A stretch of 28,130 nt of DNA from Candolleomyces eurysporus. Taxonomy: Eukaryota > Basidiomycota > Agaricomycetes > Agaricales > Psathyrellaceae. A program made the translations under genes and the position numbers. The stretch lies in assembly GCA_027579435.1 (NCBI GenBank), contig JANBPK010001007.1, positions 1-28,130 of the forward strand, written 5' to 3'. Each line of letters starts with the position of its first letter. The stretch's first letter is position 1. Below, one piece after another: positions 1 through 10,287 of the stretch. Under the pieces are notes generated by a model that saw only the letters and a program-made list of their open reading frames with translations, was not told the origin of the DNA and searched no databases.

Positions 1-660
1 GATGGGTATGTGATTGCATTATGAAGCCATTCTTGATTGTAACCGATAGTCTATCATAGTCTAGGGAATACGCGTATGTGATTGCAGAGAGTTGATGAAG
101 AACGCGTCGCTAATGGGCACTCCGATTTCGACGTGCAGCGCTTCACAACGCGTAAGTTGGCCGAATCTGTATCCCAGAATTCAGTATATGACATTATATA
201 GCGTTATGCATGGCTCAGTGGACGTTCTCGAACATATCCTATCTCATGAAGAGTGCGACGTCGACCCAATAAACCGAATCGACAAGGCAACACCTCTACA
301 CTTAGCCGTTCAATTGGAAGATCCAGAGCTGAGACTCCATATTGTGGACAGTCTACTAGAAGCAGGTGCTGATACAACGTACGCACCCAGCTCTACCGCC
401 CATGGCGAAAACTCATCTTTTTGCGTTGGCAGACTGAAGGATAAGAACGGGTTCACAGTGCTGGACATCGTATCATCGGACGATACCGCGGTGTTAGACG
501 CAATCCGCAAAGCTAAGGCACAGAACGCCATCTCCAACGACGACATCGCACACGGTACGTTTGATATATCTACCCTTGGATTTCTGCTCTTCCACTTACT
601 GTCGCCTCTTCAGACGACGACGACGACGACGGTGAGGGCTCTGGGTCAGACTCTGAGTGA
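1..660 (+). CDS. Ankyrin-repeat protein, 5'-truncated by window edge
   Basis: My model joins exons 1-5, 60-73, 139-151, 202-554 and 614-660 (432 nt, 143 residues plus TGA). The splices produce a continuous ankyrin signature: DGLGNTPLHNAVMHGS, then VDVLEHIL, then IDKATPLHLAVQ and later LLEAGADT and DKNGFTVLDIV. These are two to three ankyrin helices-turn-helix units with TPLH motifs. The C-terminus is a run of six Asp followed by GEGSGSDSE, a typical acidic tail. The layout resembles the small fungal ankyrin proteins of the yeast YCR051W type (about 220 aa), whose role is unknown; that match is from memory. The true start and N-terminal repeats lie upstream of the window. Introns are 54, 65, 50 and 59 nt, all GT-AG. 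An unspliced reading from 95 stays open but gives no ankyrin sequence before residue 38, so I reject it. Confidence 0.82.
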
Positions 661-1023
661 AGATCCACTCCCCGATCCCCTTCCTACTGTTTTGACGTTA
701 TGTATACCCTTATCTCTCTTAATTCTATTAGATAGACCTTCGAACGGTTCCCGTGTCCTGGGAGATAGGGGGCGTCCTCGTTTGGCAACTGATTAGATTC
801 GGCGCGCATCTTATCTTTCCGAGTCTTGTGCTAAGCGCCGCTGCCTTGGGAAGAGACTGGCGGCCCAGCGAAGTCATCACGTTGAAAATGAGGGAAAATG
901 GTTCTGTAATTGCAGCACTCTGAGATAAATAGAAGGATGTAGGAACTTGGGGGCAACGATGTAGAACTTGAATATGGCAAAGATCAAGAAATCGGTAAGG
1001 GTGTAGAAATGGGCAACGATACA
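661..1023. other. Intergenic, convergent 3' ends
   Basis: This lies between the ankyrin gene stop and the start of the tandem duplication that carries the first small minus-strand gene. I see no conserved coding sequence. It should hold the 3' UTR and polyadenylation region of the ankyrin gene. Confidence 0.5.
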
Positions 1024-1155
1024 GAATAAGAAAGCGGGTGATTAAAAGTACACGAGAAACGACAAAAAGCAGCACTCGACGGACCAATGAAAACAATGAC
1101 GGCGGCAAGCCGCCAAAGGGGTTCCGAAGTCTACGTTGTGCGAGGATCCAGCACA

Positions 1156-1491
1156 CTAGTTAGACCGGTCTGCGGCCGACAAAAGCTTGAGAATGTTCTG
1201 GGGAACAGCCTTGATGAGGATTCCTCCGGACTTTATATCGTACACCCACATGTCCTGCAAGTAAAAAGGAAAGAATGGAAAAGCATTGGCTTGAAAGTCA
1301 ATGAAGAATTCAACTGAGCTCCTTACCCGCCGCTCGGAGAAAACCTTCTTGTCGACCAGGCCCTCTGTTCCTGCATCTGCCCGGAAAGGTTGACCAACTG
1401 GATCGTAGACCTCGGCAAGGGCAACCTTATCGCCGACCGAAAAACGTGAAGGGTGGGGTGGAGTGGCGCTGATCTCGTTAACGTTGCGCAT
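1156..1491 (-). CDS. Small SH3-like hypothetical protein, paralog A
   Basis: Two exons on the minus strand, 1327-1491 and 1156-1254, are separated by a 72-nt GT-AG intron and encode 87 residues. The intron is a multiple of three without a stop, so the unspliced frame reads through; the splice is chosen because paralog B has the same junction with a stop in its intron. The protein shows RFSVGDKVALAEVYDPVGQ, then FRADAGTEGLV, FSERR, and after the junction DMWVYDIKSGG and AVPQNILKL. GDKV, the Gly-Thr turn, W-x-Y and VP-x-x-x-L pattern suggests a small beta-barrel of SH3-like type, but that is inference. No signal peptide or membrane segment. The start at 1491 aligns with the start of paralog B; an upstream in-frame ATG at 1602 would add 37 residues not shared with B. 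Function unknown. Confidence 0.7.
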   Translation of the reverse strand: MRNVNEISATPPHPSRFSVGDKVALAEVYDPVGQPFRADAGTEGLVDKKVFSERRVRSSVEFFIDFQANAFPFFPFYLQDMWVYDIKSGGILIKAVPQNILKLLSAADRSN

Positions 1492-1613
1492 GATAGCGAT
1501 GTGGCTTGTAAAGGGCTCAGCGAAAAGCGGAGTGGAAGGGTGCGCTGTGAGGTTCTTGGGTTGCCGAGAAACTCGGAGGGGAGTTGGGGAAACAAAGCTC
1601 ATACGCGCCGGGG

Positions 1614-1621
1614 TTTAAATA
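1614..1621 (-). promoter_or_regulatory. TATA-like TATTTAAA box, paralog A
   Basis: TATTTAAA on the minus strand lies 123 nt upstream of the start codon. The same octamer precedes paralog B (2515-2522) and the more distant paralog C (3656-3663) at similar distances, which supports a functional core promoter. Confidence 0.6.
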
Positions 1622-2038
1622 CCTTCAGGCCCTCGTAACTATTGGCACTCCACTGCGGTTACATCACGACCTCTGTCATTCATGGATGGTCACAAAGCGA
1701 TGGCGCTACTTTGTCTGTGAGCTTCGACGGGCGCGTGTCAGGGTCTCGAGTTCTTAGAAGCTACGAATAGATCGCTTTTTAACAAAGGCATTGTGCTCGT
1801 GTATTCTGCTTTGTTTCGTTGCTATCTGGAGCATGTCACCTGACTGACTGACCGCATCTCATTATTGTCCATATTAGGATGACCTTCATCGCTCTCCACT
1901 TTGCATAGGATAAGGAAGCAGGCGATTAGAAGTACACAAGCAACAACCACAAGCAGGATTCGAAGGACCAACGAGAACTATGATGGCGGCAAGGCGCCAA
2001 AGGGTCATACAGTCTACGTGACGTCTAAGTCCAGCACT

Positions 2039-2372
2039 CTAGCTAGACCCGTCTCCCGCCAGCACAAGCTTAAGAATGTTCTGAGGGACAGCACTGATGG
2101 AGAATCCTCCCGCCTTAATATCATAAGCCCACATGTCCTGCAAATACAAAGAGAAAGGAAGATAGCACGTTAGCTCAAAATCCAATGAAGAATTCAGCTG
2201 AGCCTCTTACCCTTCGCTCGGAGAAAATCTTCTTCTTGATTAATCCCTCGGTTCCGGCGTCTGCTCTGAAAGTTTGACCGATTGGCTCGTAGTCCACCGC
2301 AAGCGCAACCTTGTCGCCGACCGAGAAACGGGAGGGGCGGGGTGAAGGGACACCAGTTCCATAATTGCTCAT
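2039..2372 (-). CDS. Small SH3-like hypothetical protein, paralog B
   Basis: Exons 2211-2372 and 2039-2137 on the minus strand, with a 73-nt GT-AG intron at the same codon junction as paralog A, encode 86 residues. About two thirds of residues are shared with A: PSRFSVGDKVALA, IGQTFRADAGTEGL, FSERR, DMWAYDIKAGG, AVPQNILKL. The intron contains an in-frame stop, so splicing is required to reach the conserved second exon. Exon lengths differ from A by one codon only, which indicates selection on the reading frame since duplication. The last residues (DGSS) and several loop positions differ. No named domain recognised; function unknown. It lies in unit 2 of the tandem duplication. Confidence 0.72.
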
Positions 2373-2514
2373 GATAGTGATAGGTTGTAGTGCAAGGGCT
2401 CAGTAAGAAGCGGAAGTTGAAGGAAGGTGCGGGGCTGAAGGCGTGGGCTGTGAGGTTGGCGGGCGAAGGACTCCAAGGGAAGTTGGGGGGAAATCATGCT
2501 CATATGCACTCGAC

Positions 2515-2522
2515 TTTAAATA
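2515..2522 (-). promoter_or_regulatory. TATA-like TATTTAAA box, paralog B
   Basis: TATTTAAA on the minus strand lies 143 nt upstream of the paralog B start codon, at the position equivalent to the box of paralog A inside the duplicated unit. Confidence 0.6.
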
Positions 2523-2777
2523 CCTTCAAGCCTCTGTAGCTATTCACACCCCATCGCGGTTACTTCACGGCCACTTTCATTTCGCGTACTGATGGAAGGT
2601 CATAAAACCATTGTCCCAGTGTTCTCTGTGAGTTTCGACGCACGCGCGCCAGGGTCTTTCGGTCTTGGAAACCATGAATTCGATCGCGCTCGGTTATTTT
2701 TCTTTGTTTCGTTGCTGCCCGCGGCATGTCATCGACCTACCGCATCCCATTACCGTCCAAATTAGGACAACCTTCAT

Positions 2778-3181
2778 ACCAGGCCAGCTCGGCTCCATAT
2801 CAACTCCGCACGCGTACTTCTTGAAAGAGACCCTGGACCGTTCATCGTTCAAGACTTTTCTCTCAAATTATCAGCTTTAAAGGCTTAAGAAGATGGTCAC
2901 AATAATGGCATTGAAAACGAGATTGCAACGCGGTACATTTAAAGCGCAGGACTCTGCGCGAGATATACATGAGAGGTCGTAAACTTTTCGTGACAGATAG
3001 AATGCGTAGCTCTAGCTCTAGAGGATATACAAACGCAAAACCATGAAGACCAATAGAAAACACGATAGCAAACACAAAACACAAAAGCAAACTAGATGCG
3101 TTAAAGAAAGTGAAAGATGAGGGGGAAAAGAACGTGATGGATCACAAAATGAAGGGATAGCCTCTGCTAGGCACGCTTGCT
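2778..3181. other. Intergenic between paralogs B and C
   Basis: No conserved reading frame is seen. The left side is the end of duplication unit 2 and the right side is probably the 3' UTR of paralog C. It is A-rich on the plus strand near 3040-3130 (T-rich on the transcribed strand), consistent with a 3' end. Confidence 0.45.
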
Positions 3182-3556
3182 CTAGACAGGAAGAAGATGA
3201 TCCTCCGGAACACCTCTCACAATCGTTCGGTCGGCCAACTTCAAGGTGTAGGCCCACTGGACCGGCTAAACAATGACATGCGCCGTTAGCACTGGAGTTG
3301 GCGAAAGAGACTTGAATATACACTTGCCGGCTTCCACTTAGCGCCCTTCTTCAGATAATGCTCCACGCAAACGGCATGAGTGCCTAGATGCACCGTAAAA
3401 TCAACACCTGTATAACTCTTGCTAACGGAAACTTTATCGCCCGGGTCGTACAAAGCCTGTACTAACAGTTAATTCTCTCCTCTGAGAGAATTCATGAGAG
3501 AGAACACGTACCGGTCCAGCGTTCTTGCGCTCAAACTCAGTAATGGTGGGATCCAT
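3182..3556 (-). CDS. Small SH3-like hypothetical protein, paralog C (GC-AG intron)
   Basis: Exons 3512-3556, 3328-3456 and 3182-3265 on the minus strand give 45+129+84 nt, 85 residues plus TAG. The protein runs MDPTITEFERKNAGP, then LYDPGDKVSVSKSY, VHLGTHAVCVEHYLKKG, KWKP, and PVQWAYTLKLADR, VPEDHLLPV. GDKV, the Gly-Thr turn, W-x-Y and VP-x-x-x-L positions line up with paralogs A and B, and total length is nearly the same, so it is an older member of the same family. Intron 1 (55 nt) is GT-AG. Intron 2 (62 nt) has the donor GCAAGT: the nearest GT donor, one codon away, puts the conserved last exon out of frame, whereas GC keeps phase 0. Promoter has the same TATTTAAA box at 3656-3663. Function unknown. 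Confidence 0.72.
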
Positions 3557-3655
3557 CTTGATAGGCTGCTGGGTGGGCGAGGGGGTAGAGGGTACTGTGG
3601 TCTAGTTGGTGAGTGGTAGTGGTTAGACTTGAAGGAGTGTTGTCCCCTTCCAAAC

Positions 3656-3663
3656 TTTAAATA
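3656..3663 (-). promoter_or_regulatory. TATA-like TATTTAAA box, paralog C
   Basis: TATTTAAA on the minus strand lies 100 nt upstream of the paralog C start codon. It matches the boxes of paralogs A and B. Confidence 0.6.
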
Positions 3664-3669
3664 CTCCAA

Positions 3670-4986
3670 AAACTTGTCAACTTCTCGAACTCTAAGCGAG
3701 GATTATAGTCCGTTTTGGGACGGAGCGAAGGGGCGCGTGCCGGCCATTGGGCGCTACCCGTTTAGGGAGCGCTCTCCGTCCTCCTCCCGGAACTTTGTCC
3801 GCTTTTTTTTCCAGACCATAGCCGCCGGCCTGACCACACCCTGAGAGAAGCTAGGTGGAAGATCAGATCTCAGGGTTTTTGCCCGGAGCTCCAACNTTTT
3901 TTTTCCATTGTCCTCCCTCCGCGCCCCCACACCATCGGCCGGTCAGGAGCGCTTCTTTGAGCTCGTTGATAACAAAGGCTAAGGTGTAGAGTCGGCTTTG
4001 CCCGGTTGTAGTCAAGGGTCGTCCTTATCCTAATTTACGGCCCGATCTGTATCTTCTGAGATTTTTGTCCGAGCTGTAGAATTATATGAAGGCACTGGTC
4101 AAAGTGGTGAAGGTGCTTAAGGACACCGTTAAGAACTCAAGAGACGATCACAGCTAAAGTGAACTCAAGTTATTAGAGAACCGGTCTATTCTCGGTCTAT
4201 TGGAGCAATAGGGGTAGGGATCCCAACAGCGCAGCTCTTCCATGTGCTCTATCCGCTCCGCTGAACAACCGCCGGTTCGGAACACACCTTTCTGTTTCGA
4301 GTTTGTTGATAATAATTCCGGGAATTAGGCCTGCTCAATGGCGGTATGGAAGCATGGAGGGCGGGAAAAACTCGACTTTGTTTGATAGACTGGGAGTATT
4401 CGGGGTGGATGTTCACTCCATGAGAGGCTCTCAAGGCGACATTCATGGAGGCAGAACTTAACTCTGAATGGCGGATTGTAATTCGCCCCGCTCTCCCGGA
4501 ATTCGGTGAATACCTGGATGCCGATTGGTTGTGGAGGTCGAAGTCCAGGATGATGATTATCTAGCCTTGAAGCCAATCGACTTTGCCTAACAGATTTGCC
4601 CCGTGAAATGTCTGAGAGTATGTTCAGCTGAGTGTAGTTCACCTCGTGTGTATATGAAATTTAGAATGATGGTTCTGGAATTGGACATAATATCTGCATT
4701 ACTTTACGAAGGACCAACTTGAGGACTAAGCATAATCAACTGCGAGATGGTGCCACGTCCTTGAGACCATCTCATAAGCGCCAGTCTCTCCGTGCCTGAG
4801 CCTCTCAACTCTGCTGCTCTACTGCATACGACACGACCTGCTCGCGAATTTGTTTTCTATACGCTTTCCCCTCTTTTTTTTGTTCTGCGAGCGCGAGCCC
4901 GCCACATCTCGTAATAGACCAGGTCTTATAGAACGTTTTAAATAATTATGGGGGCCTTCCCAATATCCCCTCGCTCTACCCTAGTG
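3670..4986. other. 1.3 kb without a recognisable gene
   Basis: Only short unconserved frames are present. A single N at 3896 sits before a run of eight T. There is weak internal repetition: a TCTCAGGGTTTTTGCCCGG-like block at about 3868 recurs as TCTGAGATTTTTGTCCG at about 4056, and a GAGCTCGTTGATAA-like block at about 3959 recurs near 4299. This may be an old decayed repeat. The part next to 4987 is presumably the 3' region of the methyltransferase gene. Confidence 0.4.
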
Positions 4987-6294
4987 TTACACCCAGACGA
5001 TTTTCGAAAGTTTATAACAATTCTCATCAGCCCTCCCCACACCTCCTTGCCTCTGAATATTATCCTGGTCCACGACCACAAGGCGTTGACGATGACCATC
5101 TCCTTCACAAACATCTCCATGTTCCCGTTCCCTCAAAGCCACCTCCTTGGACACAAACGTCGCATCAACGATCTTATCCAACCCTTCGTGCCTCCCTGAA
5201 CCTCTAATCGCCATGAACATCCAGAACACGCCATGTTTGTGCAAGAGCTTCGAAACGCAGGCCTCGATCCATTTCGCGTGTTCGGGGTGGTATACGACGT
5301 CGGCTGCGAGAATGATATCGAAACGTTCGTTGAAGGGAGGTCGATCAGTCTCCGGGGACTCCCAATCCAACACTTCGACTTCAATCGGCATGGAAGAAGA
5401 GGAGAAATTGGTGTTGATGTTCTTCCTCAAGTTCGCAAGGACGTCTGGGTGGTAATCCGTCGCGATGATTTCGGGTTGAGGCTGCATCCTCTCTCCTTGA
5501 AGCAGTTTGGCAGTGACGATGCTCAACATCCCCGTGCCTGCTCCAAGCTCCAGGATCCTGAGTGGTTTCCTCTCGGTGATATCGACGCCTCCGAATGGAC
5601 GCGGGTCGGATAGGTAAACCTCCTTGGAAGCACAGAGCTTTTCAGCAAACAGGATACAGCTTCCCCAACTTTGCAACCCAACGGAGGTATGGTCCTCGCT
5701 GCTGATAGGCGCGTCGTTAAGTTCCACGTGTATATTTGGGCTGTGCGCCTCTCCCTGACCCGTGGAGAACGCAAACGTCCTCGTAATATCGACCTCGGCT
5801 TCGTCATCGTCGCCCGTAAAAGCTGAGAGGATGGTACTCGAGGCTTCTAGGAGGTCAGAGCGCAATAAACCCTCGACGGAATCTTCTTCCTCCTCCGCGA
5901 CCCAAATTTCGGCGCGGGAGATGAACCCTGTAAGCCATTTGATGGCAAACGCACGTTCGAATTGATCAGCTCGGAGGAGTTCTCGTGCGTCCTCCTCGGA
6001 GTCATCGTCGTCGGGCGGTGCAGCAAACGTGTTGGGGATTGATGCTGTGGACAGCGAGATGCGCCCGCTATCATCGTCGTCTTCTTCGGCAGAAGCATAA
6101 CCGGAGTCGATGAAAGGTGTTTCGTCGCCCTTCCGAGTAGAGGTGGATGGCTTTTTCTGAGAGAGAATGGGACAGGGTTGGTGAGGGAAGTAGACCGAGC
6201 GAAGTTTTTGCAGAGCCTGGAGAACTGTCTGGCCAGGTGTCGATAACAACCGACCCAGAGGTGGCAGGGTAGCCGTGGGCGCCAGAGATGCCAT
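4987..6294 (-). CDS. S-adenosylmethionine-dependent protein methyltransferase (Methyltransf_16 / METTL21-like)
   Basis: A single-exon frame of 435 residues. The Rossmann methyltransferase core is clear. ELGAGTG at residues 249-255 is motif I (SAM-binding Gly-rich loop). IIATDYHPDVLANL near 276-289 carries the acidic residue that binds the SAM ribose. DIILAADVVYHPEH near 326-339 is the post-I/motif 4 block. SVGLQSWGS near 204-212 matches the pre-core W-G-S element typical of family-16 lysine methyltransferases. The N-terminal third has acidic low-complexity runs (EEDDDDSG, DDDDSEED). The C-terminus GVGRADENCYKLSKIVWV matches my recollection of the conserved end of basidiomycete homologs. The family modifies lysines on translation factors and chaperones; the substrate here cannot be read from sequence. 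It is divergently transcribed from the Gon7-like gene, 416 bp between start codons. Confidence 0.88.
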   Translation of the reverse strand: MASLAPTATLPPLGRLLSTPGQTVLQALQKLRSVYFPHQPCPILSQKKPSTSTRKGDETPFIDSGYASAEEDDDDSGRISLSTASIPNTFAAPPDDDDSEEDARELLRADQFERAFAIKWLTGFISRAEIWVAEEEEDSVEGLLRSDLLEASSTILSAFTGDDDEAEVDITRTFAFSTGQGEAHSPNIHVELNDAPISSEDHTSVGLQSWGSCILFAEKLCASKEVYLSDPRPFGGVDITERKPLRILELGAGTGMLSIVTAKLLQGERMQPQPEIIATDYHPDVLANLRKNINTNFSSSSMPIEVEVLDWESPETDRPPFNERFDIILAADVVYHPEHAKWIEACVSKLLHKHGVFWMFMAIRGSGRHEGLDKIVDATFVSKEVALREREHGDVCEGDGHRQRLVVVDQDNIQRQGGVGRADENCYKLSKIVWV

Positions 6295-6710
6295 TGTGTA
6301 GCCTTTCGAAAACTTGATATAGGTAGCTTCGGGACCCTTTGAGTAAAGTGATTGTACAGTATTGCAATACGTTCTGTTTTCTTGAAAACCGAGTCTTCTA
6401 TGGGGTATCGTCTAGTTGCCCGAGTCTTCTATAAATCTTCTAGTAAGAGCTGCTTCAATTTCTATATCATGTAACGGCAAGAGTTCGTGAAAACCCTTGC
6501 CGTCAGAGTGAAGGGCAGAGGCAATGCATAGTAGGAGATGATGGTGGTCGGAGTGAGGGAGAGAGAAAAAAAAACCTTCATTAAAAACGAGGCACCGGTT
6601 ACTGACCGGAATCCGGGACGGGGTCAAAGCAAACCGGGACATTTCGCCGTCCCGTGATTGGCGGGATGACCGAGGGACAAGCAAGGCCAAACAACTGCTC
6701 AGGTTGCCTA
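6295..6710. promoter_or_regulatory. Shared intergenic promoter region, methyltransferase / Gon7-like gene
   Basis: 416 bp separate two divergent start codons, so the segment must hold both promoters. It includes a nine-A run at about 6568-6576 and a GC-rich palindrome-like pair, CCGGAATCCGGG near 6608 and CCGGGACATTTCGCCGTCCCG near 6633. No clear TATA box is seen on the plus side. Confidence 0.5.
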
Positions 6711-7004
6711 ATGCCTTCATCGACAACGACGTCTGCGATCACAATCAGCTATGAGCTTAATCCTCCAAATAATGTAGACGTGTCCGGTCTCGAGCCCAAG
6801 AAAACCCACACAATTACTGTGGAGCAAGGCGACCAGAAAACATTTTATCGAAATCTCCAAGCCGCCATCTCGGAGGCAAAAACCCTTGTCGGAGAAGATC
6901 TGACCATTTGGAGGGACAGAGTTGGCAAGGCAGAGTTGACGAAAGAACCCCCCGCGAAGGGTGAAGACGAGGAGGCAGAGGAAGACGAGGAAGAAGGTGC
7001 CTGA
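6711..7004 (+). CDS. EKC/KEOPS complex subunit Gon7-like protein
   Basis: An intronless frame of 97 residues starting MPSSTTTSAITISYELNPP. The middle contains THTITVEQGDQKTFYRNLQAAISEAKTLVGEDLT and WRDRVGKAEL, followed by an acidic tail (EDEEAEEDEEEGA). An N-terminal beta strand with a Tyr-x-Leu-x-Pro-Pro motif, one helix with spaced Ala/Lys, and a disordered acidic end fit fungal Gon7 as I recall it. Gon7 stabilises the KEOPS complex by binding Pcc1; KEOPS makes t6A in ANN-decoding tRNAs and supports telomere maintenance. Family assignment is from resemblance, because Gon7 diverges fast. An upstream in-frame ATG at 6654 would add 19 residues that do not look like the family. The stop is only 76 bp from the stop of the convergent uL2m gene. 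Confidence 0.68.
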   Translation: MPSSTTTSAITISYELNPPNNVDVSGLEPKKTHTITVEQGDQKTFYRNLQAAISEAKTLVGEDLTIWRDRVGKAELTKEPPAKGEDEEAEEDEEEGA

Positions 7005-7079
7005 AAGGATGAATGAGAGGTAGAGGAATAGGATGTACGATTAAATGAATTATGCAGTATAAGAATGACAACATCGCGT

Positions 7080-8338
7080 CTAGCTAGCCCTCTTCTCCTT
7101 GCCCCTAGGCCTCTCACGGACGACCATCTTGTTGCTGTTCTTCGGTCCCTTGGGCCCAGGCCTCCTTGTCCTGGTACCCTTAGTACCCCAACCCCAAATG
7201 GAGACGGGGTGCTTGTTGGACTTAGATTTACCTCGTCCACCACCGTGAGGATGGTCGCAACTGTTTGAAACGATTAGAATATAAACATTTCGATTGACAA
7301 CAAGGGAACTTACGCGTTCATAGCAACACCACGGACGCTGGGGCGGCGACCGAGCCAGCGTGCACGACCGGCCTTACCCAAGGAGCGGTTCTTCCAGAGG
7401 GGGTTGCTGACCTTGCCAATAGTTGCGCAGCATTCACGGAGAACTTTGCGCACTTCACCGCTCTGAAGACGGACGTGGACATAGCGGCCATTTTCTTCAT
7501 GGGAAACGACTTGACCGAAGGTTCCGGCTGAGCGAACGAGGATGGCGGGGCCTTCAGGCTTGAGGGAAATCGAGTTGATGACGGTTCCCGGTGGGATGAG
7601 CTTGAGAGGGAGGACATTCCCTGGTAAGAGGGTCATCGAGCGGAGGATACCGAGGGCCAAGGAATGCGACGAAGCATCCTCTCCTTCACTGGCTTCCAGG
7701 CCAGCAGTCTCCTTCGGCGACTCGAAACCAGGGATGAACCCCTCCGGGATACCCTGTCGGAAGCTCTGAACCTTGTCTCCAGCTCGCATACCCTCCGTGG
7801 CAACGATATAACTCCACTTCTGAGTTCCCTCGGCGTTGGGGTCCCGGTTTCGTAGGAGCGCAATGTGTGCGGAACGTCCAGGGTCGTATTCGATACGAAC
7901 AACGTCGTGAACGCCGGGTGTCATTCGCAGGAAGTCGAGCGTCCGTATACGTTGCTTGTGACCTCCTCCACGATGCCGCACGGTGATGTGACCGTCTGCA
8001 TTTCGACCACCCTTCTTCCTCTTCGGAATAGTGAGCAGGCGGACAGGTCGTCCCTCGTACAGATGGGGGCTCAGTGGCCGCTTGAGATGTCGAATACCGG
8101 GTGTAATGGGCTTGTAAGTCTTGAAAATATTTTCTGTGCGCGACAGCGCATTCTCTATGTCGACGTTTGTGGTGTTCTTCCAAATTTCTGTCGCGTAGGT
8201 CCGGCTCGGAAGCAAGGTCTGTCGTGCCAGCGGGGCATAAGGGGTGCGCGAGACCGTCGAGGACAGCGAGCTAGGTTTTGAGAGGGATGAGACGCATGAC
8301 CGTAGGAGGCCTGCGCTGCCTCTGACGGAGGACAGCAT
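7080..8338 (-). CDS. RML2: Mitochondrial large-subunit ribosomal protein uL2m
   Basis: Exons 7314-8338 and 7080-7260 on the minus strand flank a 53-nt GT-AG intron and encode 401 residues. The splice completes the peptidyl-transferase-centre loop of uL2: GVAMNA is joined to [11 protein letters not shown], the signature containing the invariant His-Pro-His-Gly-Gly-Gly. Upstream are the RNA-binding core blocks [37 protein letters not shown] and the [19 protein letters not shown] beta barrel. The first ~50 residues ([18 protein letters not shown], then RTYATE) are Arg/Ser-rich without acidic residues, as expected for a mitochondrial presequence. The C-terminus is Lys/Arg-rich. Length agrees with yeast Rml2 (393). 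An insertion with many Glu/Ser ([18 protein letters not shown]) interrupts the barrel. The start at 8338 is the first ATG of the open frame. Confidence 0.96.
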
Positions 8339-8540
8339 CCAGGTAATGGCTAGGCTGGTAAATGGCAGCTGGCGAACCTCGGCTTTGGAGGCCAGCAATC
8401 ACTTTTTTGNTTTGGTTCCAACGCGACCGCGCCAAACACTGCAGCCGACGCGTTCGGTTCTGCAAGCCTCTCCCCGCGACGACCATGGTCTGTGGTTTCT
8501 CTATATCGTGATATTATGTCGCTAATAAATCTACTAGGCT
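8339..8540. promoter_or_regulatory. Bidirectional promoter, uL2m / Rvb2
   Basis: Only 202 bp separate the two divergent start codons. One N is present at 8410 beside a T run. An ATG near 8513 starts a short frame that overlaps the Rvb2 start out of frame; it could be an upstream ORF, or it may be removed if a 5'-UTR intron ends at the TAG just before 8538. This is not resolvable from sequence. Confidence 0.55.

Positions 8541-10287
<1,747 letters not shown>

Larger units (their letters stand above)
1024..2777. repeat. Tandem segmental duplication, two ~870 bp units
   Basis: Unit 1 (about 1024-1889) and unit 2 (about 1906-2777) are alignable by eye along their whole length. Matching landmarks in order are the AAGTACAC block (1049 / 1930), the GGCGGCAAG block, the two-exon gene, the TTTAAATACCTTCA promoter block (1614 / 2515), the CTTTGTTTCGTTGCT block and the ATTAGGA..ACCTTCAT end. 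Each unit therefore carries a gene with its 3' flank and promoter. Divergence is clearly visible, with scattered substitutions and small indels, so the duplication is not recent or is under little gene conversion. Confidence 0.85.

Noticed and set aside
95..796. Unspliced 233-residue open frame at the start of the window
   Set aside because: The N-terminal and C-terminal parts carry no ankyrin sequence. Splicing restores the repeat motif and gives an acidic tail ending at 660.
1087..1317. Plus-strand frame of 76 codons
   Set aside because: Antisense to exon 2 and the intron of paralog A; the minus strand carries the conserved family motifs.
3670..4986. Retroelement LTR suggested by weakly repeated blocks
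   Set aside because: Repeats are short and degenerate, spacing is unequal, and there are no flanking target duplications or internal retroelement coding sequence.
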